64,000 nucleotides of DNA, taken from positions 1 to 64,000 of the forward strand of contig JAOAPI010000101.1 in NCBI GenBank assembly GCA_025462865.1. The letters are read 5' to 3'. Positions 26,762 to 35,819 of this stretch are shown here, one piece after another (positions within the stretch are counted from its first letter, which is position 1; each line of letters begins with the position of its first letter). The position numbers were made by a program, and so were the translations under genes. The stretch comes from Candidatus Sulfotelmatobacter sp. (GTDB lineage: Bacteria > Acidobacteriota > Terriglobia > Terriglobales > Acidobacteriaceae). Under the pieces are notes generated by a model. It made no database searches. It saw nothing but the letters and a program-made list of their open reading frames with translations, and was not told the origin of the DNA.

Positions 26762-28026
26762 ATTCTTTGTTGGAGCAGCGCTACAGTGGCCGTCAGAATT
26801 AAGACGCCCAATCCCAGGGGCAACAGGACTTTCCATCCCATCTGCATGAGCTGGTCAAAGCGATATCGTGGGAACGTGCCACGATACCAGATATAGAGAT
26901 ACATAAAGCCGGCGATTTTCGCAGAGAACCAGAAAATATCCTGAACCCGCAGGCTCACCGCTGGAACGAACAGAACCAGACCGATCAACCCGAGGACAAC
27001 TCCAAATCCCGCGAGGCCGATGGTTTGAATGCGGAATAAAGGATGTTTCGGCATCCGGACTGCGTTGTAGAAACACATGGCAGCGAACAGCAGGAAAACA
27101 ACGCCAGGGAAAAGTGAAAAGGCCCTATCCCAGGTTGCGCCGCTCAGAAAATTCGGGAACGGCCGCAGCCATCCGCCCAACCAGAGAGTGACGGCGATCG
27201 AAGACACGGCGATCATGGCGGAGTATTCAGCCAGGAAGAACAGCGACCAGCGGAAGCCGCTATATTCGGTGTGGAAGCCGGCGGTCAACTCGGATTCCGC
27301 TTCGGCCAGGTCGAAGGGCGCGCGGTTGGTTTCCGCTACCATGGCGACGGCGAAAATAAAAAACGCAATCAGGCCCAGCGGAAAAAATTTGAAGATGAAC
27401 CATTCCCCTTGCGCCTGCTGTGCCTGAACAATGCCGATCATGCTGAGGGTGCCGGTTCCTTCGGCATTCAGGCTGGTCATCAAAATAGCGGAGACGACTG
27501 CCAATCCCATCGCGACTTCATAGGAAACCATCTGCGCGCTGGAGCGCAGCGCACCGATCAGTGGATAGTGCGAGTTCGACGCCCAGCCGGCCATCACGAT
27601 GCCGAGCACGCTTAACGATGAGACGCCGAGCATGAAGAGGATTCCAATATTCATGTCGGTGATGGCATGCGTGGGGCCGAATGGGACGACAACAAAAACT
27701 GTGAACGCTGCAAGCACAACGATGAACGGAGCCATCCAAAAAACAAAGCCATCGGCTTCGGACGGCATGATGTCTTCTTTGAGCAATAATTTGATGGCGT
27801 CCGCGATGGGCTGCAGTAGTCCGTGCGGACCGACGCGCATCGGCCCGAGCCGCACCTGCATGTGGGCGAGAATTTTGCGCTCCAGCCAGTTCATAGCGAT
27901 CACGGCGACAGAGAGTCCGGCGAAGACCACCATGATATAAACGAGCGCCCAGAACATGTTTCCGGCGGCGCCGGGCGTCTGGTCGCTACCGAGGTAGGAC
28001 TGGATGTATTGGATGATCGCCCGCAT
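26749..28026 (-). CDS. nuoH: NADH-quinone oxidoreductase subunit H
   Basis: The membrane subunit that links the quinone chamber to the proton pumps, 425 residues (E. coli 325), with extra C-terminal hydrophobic helices. Signatures: NWLERKILAHMQVRLGP near 47, GLLQPIADAIKLLLKED near 69, and AETNRAPFDLAEAESELTAGFHTEYSG near 235, the acidic quinone-site loop. Start and stop overlap with nuoD as TGATG, so translation is coupled. The C-terminus overlaps nuoJ directly. Confidence 0.97.
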   Translation of the reverse strand: MRAIIQYIQSYLGSDQTPGAAGNMFWALVYIMVVFAGLSVAVIAMNWLERKILAHMQVRLGPMRVGPHGLLQPIADAIKLLLKEDIMPSEADGFVFWMAPFIVVLAAFTVFVVVPFGPTHAITDMNIGILFMLGVSSLSVLGIVMAGWASNSHYPLIGALRSSAQMVSYEVAMGLAVVSAILMTSLNAEGTGTLSMIGIVQAQQAQGEWFIFKFFPLGLIAFFIFAVAMVAETNRAPFDLAEAESELTAGFHTEYSGFRWSLFFLAEYSAMIAVSSIAVTLWLGGWLRPFPNFLSGATWDRAFSLFPGVVFLLFAAMCFYNAVRMPKHPLFRIQTIGLAGFGVVLGLIGLVLFVPAVSLRVQDIFWFSAKIAGFMYLYIWYRGTFPRYRFDQLMQMGWKVLLPLGLGVLILTATVALLQQRIWHP

Positions 28027-29180
28027 CAGCGGTCTACCTCACCGAGAACGATGTCAAGCGTGCCGATTACGGCGATGACGTCCGCCACGAGCTGGCCGCG
28101 GCACATTACATCGAGAGCTTGCAGGTTTACAAACGAAGGCGGCCGCACACGCACGCGATACGGCTGCGTGGAACCATCGCTGACGATGAAATATCCCAAC
28201 TCACCTTTGGGGGCTTCGATCGAGTGGTAAACCTCGCCCGCCGCCGGCTTCATGACCTTGGGAACTTTCGCCATGATCGGACCTTCGGGAAGCGCCTCGA
28301 CAGCCTGTTGAATGATGCGCACCGATTGACGCATCTCGGCCATGCGAACCAGGTACCGATCGTAAGTGTCGCCGTTTTCTCCAATGGGAATATCGAAGTC
28401 GAAGTTCTTGTAATTCGCGTAAGGCTGGGCTTTTCGCAGATCCCACTTCACGCCGCTGGCGCGGAGTACAGGTCCGGTGACCCCGAGAGCGATGCAATCT
28501 TTACCGGAAATTATGCCCACGTTCTTAGTACGCTCGACCCAGATTCGATTTGTTGTAAGCAATTCTTCGTATTCGTCAATCTTGGGACGAAAGAACTGAA
28601 GAAAGTTTTTTACTTCCTGTTCGAATCCGGTGTAGGTTTCGTATTGCAGTCCGCCGATGCGGAATGCGTGGGTCGTCAGGCGCGCACCGCAATATTTTTC
28701 GTAGATCTTCAGAATCTCTTCGCGGTCGCGGAACGTGTAAAACAATGGCGTGATTGCGCCGATATCGAGGGCATGCGTTCCCAGCCAGAGCTGGTGGCTG
28801 GCGATGCGGTTAAGTTCGGTAAGGATGACACGGACATGCTGGGCGCGAGGGGGCGCCTCAACGTTGAGAAGCTTCTCTACGGTCTCGCAGTACCCAAGGC
28901 CGTTTGAGACCGCGGCAACGTAATCCATGCGGTCGACGTAGGGATTGAACATCGTATAGGTGCGATGCTCGCCAATCTTCTCCACGCCACGGTGCAGATA
29001 GCCGATCACACATTCCAGACCGAGAACTTTTTCGCCATCGAGGCGCAGAATCACGCGCAGCACGCCGTGCGTGGCGGGATGCTGCGGCCCCATATTAATG
29101 ACCAGCTCGTTGGCATCCAGAAAGGGCTTCTCGGGAGTTTCCAGATCGAGATTCGAGAGCGAGCTGTTGGGGTCGGTCAT
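28026..29180 (-). CDS. nuoD: NADH-quinone oxidoreductase subunit D (49-kDa type)
   Basis: A peripheral-arm subunit that forms the quinone-reduction site with NuoB, 384 residues. It has [13 protein letters not shown] (near 31), with the His that hydrogen-bonds quinone, [11 protein letters not shown] near 62, and a C-terminal DIVLGEVDR ending as in the family. It is separate from nuoC (49 bp apart) rather than fused. Its partner NuoB is not encoded in the window. Confidence 0.97.
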   Translation of the reverse strand: MTDPNSSLSNLDLETPEKPFLDANELVINMGPQHPATHGVLRVILRLDGEKVLGLECVIGYLHRGVEKIGEHRTYTMFNPYVDRMDYVAAVSNGLGYCETVEKLLNVEAPPRAQHVRVILTELNRIASHQLWLGTHALDIGAITPLFYTFRDREEILKIYEKYCGARLTTHAFRIGGLQYETYTGFEQEVKNFLQFFRPKIDEYEELLTTNRIWVERTKNVGIISGKDCIALGVTGPVLRASGVKWDLRKAQPYANYKNFDFDIPIGENGDTYDRYLVRMAEMRQSVRIIQQAVEALPEGPIMAKVPKVMKPAAGEVYHSIEAPKGELGYFIVSDGSTQPYRVRVRPPSFVNLQALDVMCRGQLVADVIAVIGTLDIVLGEVDR

Positions 29181-29228
29181 TACTCTCTTAATTGCACTGC
29201 CTTAGCTACTGGTCTTAAATACTGAAGT

Positions 29229-29975
29229 TCACTGGCCGCTTTCAATGCCCAGGTTAATCTGCACCCACTCATTATCCTGCTGCAGGATGCCGTAGTCTTT
29301 GCGCAGCGGATGTCCCTTCCAACCGTCGGGAAGCAAGATGCGCTTCATGTCAGGATGTCCATCAAACTTGATACCGAACATATCGTAGACTTCGCGCTCC
29401 AGCCAGTTGGCTCCCGTCCAGATGGGGACGGAACTGGGGACGCTTTCGCCATCCCGAATTTGCGTTTTGACGCGAATGCGCTCGTTGCGCGCGAAAGAAT
29501 AAAGTATCCACAAGACGTCGAATTGGTTTTCGCGTTGGGGATAGTGGACCGCGGTAATGTCCACGCAAAAATCAAACTGCTCTTCGTTACGCAGAACCTG
29601 AAGAATTTCCGGGATGAGGGAACGATTGACCAGCATATAGTTCTGGCCGGCGTAAGTGAGCGCTTCTATACCAGAACCGTAGTTTCCCTTGAGCTTCGCG
29701 ACCATTGGCGAATCCCAGGGAACTGGTGCGGGTGCAGGAGGTTTTGCAGGCGCGGCAGGTTTTGCAGCGGCCGGCGCTGTGGGCGCGGCGGCCGGTTTCG
29801 CGGGATCGGAAGACGAGGGAGGTGACGCTGGCTTTTCTGCCGGAGACTTGGGATCTGATTGAACCGAGCCGGATGCGGTAGCTTTCACCCCTCCTGGGAC
29901 AGCGGCTTGATCCGCCGTCGGTTTCGACCCGCCTTCCGGCGGCGGCGAAGAGGACGATTTTGTTTCATCCGGCAT
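29229..29975 (-). CDS. nuoC: NADH-quinone oxidoreductase subunit C with Pro/Ala-rich N-terminal extension
   Basis: A peripheral-arm subunit (30-kDa type) of complex I. The conserved core occupies residues 90-248: FDVLWILYSF, then WLEREVYDMFGIKFDGHPDM and the closing LPDGWKGHPLRKDY. The first 88 residues are an unusual low-complexity extension, rich in Pro, Ala, Lys and Ser, with PAAAPTAPAAAKPAAP-like runs and no predicted fold. It is the first gene of the nuoCDHJKLMN-atpZIBE unit, behind a promoter at 30,027-30,055. Confidence 0.95.
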   Translation of the reverse strand: MPDETKSSSSPPPEGGSKPTADQAAVPGGVKATASGSVQSDPKSPAEKPASPPSSSDPAKPAAAPTAPAAAKPAAPAKPPAPAPVPWDSPMVAKLKGNYGSGIEALTYAGQNYMLVNRSLIPEILQVLRNEEQFDFCVDITAVHYPQRENQFDVLWILYSFARNERIRVKTQIRDGESVPSSVPIWTGANWLEREVYDMFGIKFDGHPDMKRILLPDGWKGHPLRKDYGILQQDNEWVQINLGIESGQ

Positions 29976-30026
29976 AGCTGCGAAGGCACAAACCTCCGGT
30001 GTGCGGGGTTTCGGAGAGAACGTTAA

Positions 30027-30055
30027 CTTTTATCAGCTTGAGGATACGGTGTCAA
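30027..30055 (-). promoter_or_regulatory. Predicted promoter of nuoC operon
   Basis: On the minus strand the perfect -35 box TTGACA (30,050-30,055) is followed by 17 bp and TAAAAG (30,027-30,032). Transcription would start near 30,020, about 45 bp before nuoC. The terminator of the preceding gene lies further upstream, so this unit needs its own promoter. Confidence 0.6.
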
Positions 30056-30075
30056 CGAGCTTGACGCCACACACT

Positions 30076-30105
30076 TGTGGAGAATAACTGAAGATATTCT
30101 CCACA
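30076..30105. promoter_or_regulatory. Perfect 11-bp dyad upstream of nuoC promoter
   Basis: TGTGGAGAATA and TATTCTCCACA face each other across 8 bp. The centre lies about 40 bp upstream of the -35 box, so an activator site fits better than a repressor site. It has no T-run and so is not a terminator. Confidence 0.5.
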
Positions 30106-30160
30106 GATGCTCTCCAAAATTAAAGTCGTGCTATTGAACATGAAATTTCGGCGTTGGATA

Positions 30161-30190
30161 TGAAAAACGGGCTGCATTTGAGCAGCCCGT
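30161..30190 (-). terminator. Intrinsic terminator of the phosphodiesterase gene
   Basis: On the minus strand the 9-bp stem ACGGGCTGC/GCAGCCCGT with a 6-nt loop ends directly in TTTTTC, 57 bp after the stop codon of the upstream gene. It separates that gene from the nuoC unit. Confidence 0.88.
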
Positions 30191-30247
30191 CCGACCGCCT
30201 GGAGAGAAAGAGAAGAGCGAGCACGAAAGCTCTTCCCTTTGCTTCCT

Positions 30248-31867
30248 TTATTTATTCTCAGATCCCTCGATTCCAAGACCCGGCAGCACCTGTGTTTTTT
30301 CTGCGCGAACCGACGTGAGCGCCTGGGGATCGAGTCCCAGGAAGCGCAGAATCGTCGGCGCAACCTGAGCTGTGGTCACGGGACCCTTCAACGTTTTCGC
30401 CGGCATACTGGTGTTCGAAACGATCAAGCCGACATTCGTGTCGCTGTAGTTGAAGCCGCCATGCTCCGCATTCTTCGCCGTCGAAGTCGTATAGATCGTG
30501 CCGTAGTTGGGCCGCACGATGACATCGGGTGTACGGCTGTCTTTCAGGGGGTTGTTGAACCGCAACGTCAATTCGTCTCCACCCAGCACTTCGTCGATGA
30601 AAAGAGGAATGGCGTTGGTGTTCAAGTACTCTCTGACCTGCTGACCCATCATCTGATCGGCGAGCCAGATCAGTGCGATGTCGTCATCGTTCACGAAGCC
30701 ACAAGGACCGGTGGCGCAGGCATTGGCATTGGTGATAGCGATCGCGGCGGGATTCGTTTTGCCATCAGGGAGAGAAGCGACCACATCGGCGAAGTGTCCG
30801 GGCTTGTTCGTCTTGACAGGATTGATCGGGGACTGACCGTGCTTGGAGGTGACGATGAACAACGTTGAGTCGTAGATCTTCTGGCTCTTCAAGGCCTGGA
30901 TCATACTGGCGAGTGCCGCGTCCGTCTGATCCAGAGCGTAAGCCAAAACCGTGGACGGCGTACCGGAGCCGTCTGTGTAGCCGCCTGGCTGTCCATTCAA
31001 GCTGCCGTTGTCAGTGGTGCAACTGCCGTCATAGTTGTCGATAGCCAGCTTCTGCCCGACGCTCACGCCTTGAAAGTTCATACCGAAAACTTCAGGGACA
31101 CCGGGGCCAGGCTTCCCATCGTGGCGCAGACCGTGAATTTCGTTAATGATGCCCTGGACCTTCAGTTGGTCATTTCCGACCGTACAAACTACGCTGTGAG
31201 TGTTGTCGAGTCCGCCGACATTTGTAACTTCTGGAGTATAGAGATCCTCGACTCCAAATCCGGAGGGACCATTTACAAGATCGTAGGCGGGATGCTTGTC
31301 TTCCCAAGCGGTGTGCCCGCCTGATTCGCGAACCACTTCAAAAATGGTATTAGTCCGCAGCGCGCTGTGGGGCCACAGAGCTACGCAGTTGCCATTCTGG
31401 TCTCTGTGACGAGGCAGCTTGGCCGGGTCAATCACGTTTAAAGAGACGTTCTGCGAGTTGTACTTATCAATGCTCTCGTCAAAAACCATCATGTTGCCCG
31501 CGGTTCCTGTGCAGGTCGTGTTCGTGGGATCGAAGATATTGCGGTCGTAGCTGACGTCGTAGAACAAGCCACTGGTTAACGGCGAGCCACCAGTGACGAG
31601 AGCCAGAAGGCCGGGAAAGGAATCGGAATTTTGCGGAGTGTTGGCATCGGAGTAGGTGATGCCATGGCTGGCGAGTTCTGCCAGAGCCGAATGAGGATGG
31701 GCAGCAATATATTTGGCGACATCCAGGGCATGCAGACCATCAACGCTGATCAGCAATACGTGGCGAATGTCTTTTTCCGGGGCGGCGTTTTCCGCACCGC
31801 CGGCCGCGAAGCCGAGACTGCAGGTTAATAGCGAAATGCACAGTACGAGTACAAGATGTTTAGTCAC
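30248..31867 (-). CDS. Exported alkaline-phosphatase-superfamily phosphodiesterase
   Basis: A secreted metal-dependent phosphodiesterase/phosphatase of the type I nucleotide pyrophosphatase group, about 539 residues, with a signal peptide ending LGFAAGG. Family parts: HVLLISVDGLHALD (first metal Asp), NSDSFPGLLALVTGG (nucleophile Ser/Thr region), LFIVTSKHGQSP (here Lys replaces the usual Asp before His-Gly) and EHGGFNYSDTNVGL (metal His). The GTG at 31867 is chosen because GAGAGGAG lies 7 nt upstream; the ATG at 31921 lacks a site. It lies within the split nuo region but ends in its own terminator, so it is not part of the nuoC transcript. Confidence 0.87.
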   Translation of the reverse strand: MTKHLVLVLCISLLTCSLGFAAGGAENAAPEKDIRHVLLISVDGLHALDVAKYIAAHPHSALAELASHGITYSDANTPQNSDSFPGLLALVTGGSPLTSGLFYDVSYDRNIFDPTNTTCTGTAGNMMVFDESIDKYNSQNVSLNVIDPAKLPRHRDQNGNCVALWPHSALRTNTIFEVVRESGGHTAWEDKHPAYDLVNGPSGFGVEDLYTPEVTNVGGLDNTHSVVCTVGNDQLKVQGIINEIHGLRHDGKPGPGVPEVFGMNFQGVSVGQKLAIDNYDGSCTTDNGSLNGQPGGYTDGSGTPSTVLAYALDQTDAALASMIQALKSQKIYDSTLFIVTSKHGQSPINPVKTNKPGHFADVVASLPDGKTNPAAIAITNANACATGPCGFVNDDDIALIWLADQMMGQQVREYLNTNAIPLFIDEVLGGDELTLRFNNPLKDSRTPDVIVRPNYGTIYTTSTAKNAEHGGFNYSDTNVGLIVSNTSMPAKTLKGPVTTAQVAPTILRFLGLDPQALTSVRAEKTQVLPGLGIEGSENK

Positions 31868-31973
31868 ACTAATACTCCTCTCAAGGGGAATTTCTCGCAA
31901 AAGAGGAGTAGACACGGCCATTGCTACGGCGCGGTTAATGGATAATGAATTTCTGGTTAACGCCGCGAACGGA

Positions 31974-32309
31974 TCAGGAACGGGTCTGCGACTGGTAGGA
32001 CTCGATCAGATCGCGGATGCGCTGCGCGTCGGCTTTGCGATGGCCGTGGCTGGTGATGGGATCCGTGCCGCCGGTGGATTCGATGCGAATCTCCGACCAG
32101 AGCACTCCCGTGGAGATATGCACCGAAGCGACTTTCGACATGGCGATGGTCTCGTCGTTGCTGCCAAACCAGCGCGACTTCACGCGGCTCACGCGCAGCG
32201 GGCTGACCACAATGCGGGTGGGAAAAAGAAAATTTCCCTGGGTAAAGCGGCTGGCGGTGAAAACCTGCGCTTGTGGCTCGGCTGTGGGAGTGGACGGCGT
32301 TACACCCAT
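31974..32309 (-). CDS. Bacterial PH-like domain protein co-translated with nuoA
   Basis: A 111-residue cytoplasmic protein. After a short N-terminus, [31 protein letters not shown], then [10 protein letters not shown]-type strands ([18 protein letters not shown]) and a final helix [17 protein letters not shown] give the layout of bacterial pleckstrin-homology-like domains. It starts inside the last codons of nuoA (a 10-bp overlap), so the two are surely translated together. nuoB would normally be in this place. A role in complex I is therefore possible but not shown. Confidence 0.75.
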   Translation of the reverse strand: MGVTPSTPTAEPQAQVFTASRFTQGNFLFPTRIVVSPLRVSRVKSRWFGSNDETIAMSKVASVHISTGVLWSEIRIESTGGTDPITSHGHRKADAQRIRDLIESYQSQTRS

Positions 32310-32656
32310 TCCAGCGCGCCTTTTTTCCAGACCCAGATGTAGCCGGCGATCAGGATTACTAGGAAGATCAGCATCTCGGCCAAGCCGAAAACGCCGAGGG
32401 CTTTGAACTTTACTGCCCACGGGAATAAAAAAATAGTTTCCACATCGAATACCACGAACAGAATGGCGACGATGTAGTAGCGGACCGTATAGCGGCCACG
32501 GGCATTGTCGATGGGATCGATGCCGCACTCGTAGGGCATCAGCTTCGTTTTGCTGGGATTGTCGGGGCGAACCAGTTTCGCCGCCAATAGCGTGATGGGG
32601 AGAAGCACCCCGATGACCGCCATGAATATGAAAATGGGTACGTAGTTTTGCGGCAT
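32300..32656 (-). CDS. nuoA: NADH-quinone oxidoreductase subunit A
   Basis: A small three-helix membrane subunit of complex I, 118 residues. The conserved loop and helix [40 protein letters not shown] are complete, including the Cys of the loop that senses active/inactive states. It overlaps the PH-like gene downstream. It is about 2.3 kb away from nuoC, unlike the usual nuoA-B-C-D order. A promoter lies about 50 bp upstream. Confidence 0.97.
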   Translation of the reverse strand: MPQNYVPIFIFMAVIGVLLPITLLAAKLVRPDNPSKTKLMPYECGIDPIDNARGRYTVRYYIVAILFVVFDVETIFLFPWAVKFKALGVFGLAEMLIFLVILIAGYIWVWKKGALEWV

Positions 32657-32703
32657 AAATTAGTTGCGGCCCTTAACTCTCTTAAGGAGTGCTTGAGCCC
32701 GCA

Positions 32704-32732
32704 ATCTTACCGCTGATCTGCGACGACTTCAA
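32704..32732 (-). promoter_or_regulatory. Predicted promoter of nuoA
   Basis: On the minus strand TTGAAG (32,727-32,732), a 17-bp spacer and TAAGAT (32,704-32,709) form a good housekeeping promoter. Transcription would begin near 32,697, leaving a leader of about 40 bases before nuoA. Confidence 0.6.
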
Positions 32733-32821
32733 GAAAAGATGTCCGCACCGATTCAAAGGTTAGAGGTGGGCGGCTGTTCGGTCGCCCACCTAACTTTATC
32801 TTCATCTCCGCAAATACGCGG

Positions 32822-34123
32822 TCAGTGTGGGGTGTGGCCGCCTGTTCCGGAGGAATGGGGCGCGGACCCCGTATTGGCGTGCCCTACGGAACCCATGGTA
32901 TGCGCGGGAGCAGAATTACCGTATGCGCTCGCGTGCGAACTCGCCGCGAAGGCTGGCGCCGCATGCAGTTGCACTGAGCCTGTCTTTGCCACCGCGGTGT
33001 TCAACTGATGAAGGTTTCCATATGATCCGCGGGCCAGCCCTAACCCTGCCGATCCCTGGGTAACCAGTGTGCCGATGGCAGGCGCTCTCGTGGCTACAGG
33101 CGCACCTCTTCCGATCACCACGGTGCTCGTCGTCCCGGTGGGCACTGCCGGAGGATGAAATCCTGCTGCCGCGGCACCTACATAGTGAATTCCGCCCTGC
33201 CATGTATTCCATCCGCCGGGTTGCCATCCCCAGCCAAACCCGGGGACGAACATCCAGTTCCCGTAATGATAAGGCATCCAGCCCCACGGATACGCCGAGG
33301 CCCACATGAATCCCATACCCGGATACCAAGACCACGCTCCGTCCATGAAGGGATTCCAACCGGCACCCGCAAAGAACGGCTGCCATAACGTGCCATAGCC
33401 GGAAACGTTGCGGTATCCGCCGTAGTAGCTCAAGTCACTGTAGCCGTAACCATAAGGCGTCGAATTATTCTTGGAATACTGGTCGTGATACTCAACCGAT
33501 TCTTTGTCCCATTGATCGTAGGGATCCTCCTGCAACTTCTTCGCCAGCGTTGCGTGGTCGTTATCGTTCGCGTCGAAGGTGACCATTTTCTTCTTGCCAA
33601 CGTTGGTCGTTCCTGACGGACCTGCGACCTCAAGTTCATTCTTGAAACTGGCAAACTCCGATGTGCTTGCAGAGGTCGCTACGCGAAAGTGAGCTGGCTG
33701 CTGCTTCAGCTCAATCTTCTCCTGCGAGAAATTAAGCACAAACTCGTCGCCGCTTTTTCCCAGCCAGTTGACATACGCTTTGCCTTGCGCCAACTCCACT
33801 GCAGAAATTCGCTTGCCCGCGTCGCTCAGCCCCAGGCGGCTGAAGTGCACTGTGGTGTTCGGCGTAACGCGCAGCGTGCTGCCATCTTCAAACTCAATCT
33901 CAGCCCGGCCGTTCTCCCGCGTTCGTAGTTGTGTCCCCTGCGTGATGGGAAGATTGGCGAAGGCTCTCTCGAATCCCAGCCCCGCATTCTTATCGATCTG
34001 CACCGAACCCTGCACGTCGCTCAAGCGAACAATGCGTGCCTGCGATTCAGCCGCGGCGGGCAGCGCGAAAAGCGCGCAGGCCATGGCTGTCCCTACCATC
34101 GCGTAAATACGTGTTCTGTACAT
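32822..34123 (-). CDS. Exported FecR-domain protein with aromatic/Gly-rich C-terminus
   Basis: A 433-residue exported protein. The signal peptide is MYRTRIYAMVGTAMACALFA, with cleavage after PAAA. Residues 30-190 form a FecR-type domain (ARIVRLSDVQGSVQI, LRTRENGRAEIEFEDGSTLRVTPNTTVHF). Residues 230-330 are rich in Tyr, Trp and Gly (YGYGYSDLSYYGGY, WSWYPGMGFMWASAYPWGW), as in many acidobacterial FecR proteins of unknown role. The end is Ala/Ser/His-rich. No sigma factor or TonB partner is adjacent, so classical iron signalling is unlikely. ATG 34123 follows GGGAGG. Confidence 0.82.
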   Translation of the reverse strand: MYRTRIYAMVGTAMACALFALPAAAESQARIVRLSDVQGSVQIDKNAGLGFERAFANLPITQGTQLRTRENGRAEIEFEDGSTLRVTPNTTVHFSRLGLSDAGKRISAVELAQGKAYVNWLGKSGDEFVLNFSQEKIELKQQPAHFRVATSASTSEFASFKNELEVAGPSGTTNVGKKKMVTFDANDNDHATLAKKLQEDPYDQWDKESVEYHDQYSKNNSTPYGYGYSDLSYYGGYRNVSGYGTLWQPFFAGAGWNPFMDGAWSWYPGMGFMWASAYPWGWMPYHYGNWMFVPGFGWGWQPGGWNTWQGGIHYVGAAAAGFHPPAVPTGTTSTVVIGRGAPVATRAPAIGTLVTQGSAGLGLARGSYGNLHQLNTAVAKTGSVQLHAAPAFAASSHASAYGNSAPAHTMGSVGHANTGSAPHSSGTGGHTPH

Positions 34124-34177
34124 AGCAGCCTCCCAGAATCCGTTTCCAACCGTATCCGCATCCGGCCAGTCTTCACC

Positions 34178-34223
34178 AGGCAACTCAGAATCAGGCAACT
34201 CAGAATCAGGCAACCCAGGCAAC
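34178..34223. repeat. Short 15-bp tandem repeat upstream of the FecR-type gene
   Basis: The unit AGGCAACTCAGAATC occurs twice in tandem (34,178-34,207) and is followed by two shortened copies of its first seven bases. It lies 55 bp upstream of the FecR start codon. The stretch up to the next gene at 34,353 holds nothing else. Confidence 0.6.
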
Positions 34224-34352
34224 GCTTTCCGCAATGCCACAAATGCATCCGATGACCGAGCCTGCGTGCGCCACGCTTAGACCGACCCTTACTTACCCAG
34301 GCATTCTCGCCCTATTAGAGCACGTCTTTCAAGGGGTGTTGTCTCTAAATGG

Positions 34353-35030
34353 TCAGCGTCGGCCGGCAGTCCCATTGCCCATTTGGAGTAGCTCCTGGGC
34401 CCGGGCCCGCACCACATTCATGACGGAGACATCCTCAACAATCTCCCGCAGCACGGGCGCGACGCCCTGTATTTCGCTGAGCTCGTTATTTTTGGCCTGT
34501 GCTTCCATCCGCTTCAACTCCTCATCCAGCGCCAGTTTCTGGTAGTGATGGTAATAGGCCAGCCGCCGCCCATATTCCAGCGTTCCTGCCATGCCTTGAA
34601 ACAGCGCTGTCAATTGCCGAACCGGCTCCAGCTTTGAATAGTTGTACTGCGATCGGTGGGATGTTTGGCCGTCTTGATAGGTCAAAGCTTTGTCTCCAGT
34701 AAATGCCAGCTTGCGATTGCCGGAGTCGATGTCAGCGCTAAAGTAATGCGCCTGCTTAACCCAGTCAAAAATCCGTTCGCGATTCCCTGCCGACACTTCA
34801 AATTCGGCCCGGTACGGTTCGTCTTCGGAGTCTTTGTCCACTTTTCCCGTGGACTCGTAGAGCGCGTGGCCATTTGCTTCGACGGCGATTAAGTAGTGGT
34901 CGGGGGTGGATTGCGGAAAGTCGAGGGTGAACGTAACTGTGGGAGTCGCAACTTTGCCGGTCGATGCTTCCTGCGAGATCAAGGGCGACGTTATCGCGAC
35001 AAACGCCAGGATTTCTATCGTGGCGGCCAT
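34353..35030 (-). CDS. Exported protein of unknown function
   Basis: A 225-residue protein with an N-terminal hydrophobic leader (MAATIEILAFVAITSPLISQ), probably a signal peptide. The first domain is beta-rich: TVTFTLDFPQSTPDHYLIAVEANGHALYES. The C-terminal half is helical with a charged, coiled-coil-like stretch (KLALDEELKRMEAQAKNNELSEI). I do not recognise a family. ATG 35030 is chosen because the frame upstream runs into ruvC on the same strand. It is about 95 bp after ruvC and probably shares its transcript. Confidence 0.65.
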   Translation of the reverse strand: MAATIEILAFVAITSPLISQEASTGKVATPTVTFTLDFPQSTPDHYLIAVEANGHALYESTGKVDKDSEDEPYRAEFEVSAGNRERIFDWVKQAHYFSADIDSGNRKLAFTGDKALTYQDGQTSHRSQYNYSKLEPVRQLTALFQGMAGTLEYGRRLAYYHHYQKLALDEELKRMEAQAKNNELSEIQGVAPVLREIVEDVSVMNVVRARAQELLQMGNGTAGRR

Positions 35031-35125
35031 GGATCTGATGCTTTGGAAAGAAGACTTTTTGATCGAAATCTTTCGCGGCGACGCCCCTCGACGCAAAGAT
35101 TCCGACCGCGGTGAAACCTGCGCAA

Positions 35126-35629
35126 TCACCGGGCTGCAACTCCCTGCCTCGCAAGCGTGCCGGCGGTATGCAAGTGGCAAATCGCAATGGCCAGTGCATC
35201 GGAGGCGTCCATCGGCTCGGGAGGCTCTGTTAGGCCCAGCAGTCGCGTCACCATGTGCTGCACCTGCTGCTTCTCCGCCCGCCCGTATCCAACCACCGAC
35301 GACTTGATCGTCAAAGGTGAATACTCCGCTACGTCGAGTCCGGCTGCGGCAGCAGCCAGCATGGCGACTCCGCGCACTTGCCCAAGCTTCAACGCCGACT
35401 TCACATTCAGCGCGTAAAAGATTCCTTCAATCGCTACTTCGTCAGGATGATGCTCCGCGATAAGAACGCCGAGCTCGTCATAGATACGAGCCAGCCGCCG
35501 CGCCAGCGGATCGCGGGGCGACAGCTTAATCGCTCCGCACGTCAGGCACACTAAGCGGCCACCGGAATGCATCTCAACGACGCCGTACCCGGTGTACTCC
35601 CCGCCGCAATCAATGCCCAACACTCGCAT
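35126..35629 (-). CDS. ruvC: Crossover junction endodeoxyribonuclease RuvC
   Basis: It resolves Holliday junctions with RuvAB by symmetric nicking, as a cytoplasmic dimer. The length of 167 residues is typical. Catalytic acids: Asp in MRVLGIDCGG (residue 7; Pro is usual where Cys stands), Glu in VAIEGIFYA near 68, and the Asp pair in MDASDALAIAICH near 140. ATG 35629 is chosen by homology; the open frame upstream (to 35,770) has no family similarity. ruvA and ruvB are not adjacent. Confidence 0.95.
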   Translation of the reverse strand: MRVLGIDCGGEYTGYGVVEMHSGGRLVCLTCGAIKLSPRDPLARRLARIYDELGVLIAEHHPDEVAIEGIFYALNVKSALKLGQVRGVAMLAAAAAGLDVAEYSPLTIKSSVVGYGRAEKQQVQHMVTRLLGLTEPPEPMDASDALAIAICHLHTAGTLARQGVAAR

Positions 35630-35819
35630 GTGAGTGCAGTGTAGCGCGGAACCGCCATAGATCATAGAACCGAACTGGTGCACGACGTACAGGAAGGACG
35701 CCCTCATAGGCTGCGGCTGGACGACCCGCGCTAGCGTGGAAAGGAGCACTTTGACTGCGTGGGAATTCACGATTCATGCCTGGATCAGTTCCGTGGGTCT
35801 TGCGTCTGATAGACGACGG

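Noticed and set aside
35630-35770. N-terminal extension of RuvC
   Set aside because: The open frame continues upstream, but the RuvC fold begins with MRVLGIDCGG at 35,629, and the added residues have no counterpart in the family.
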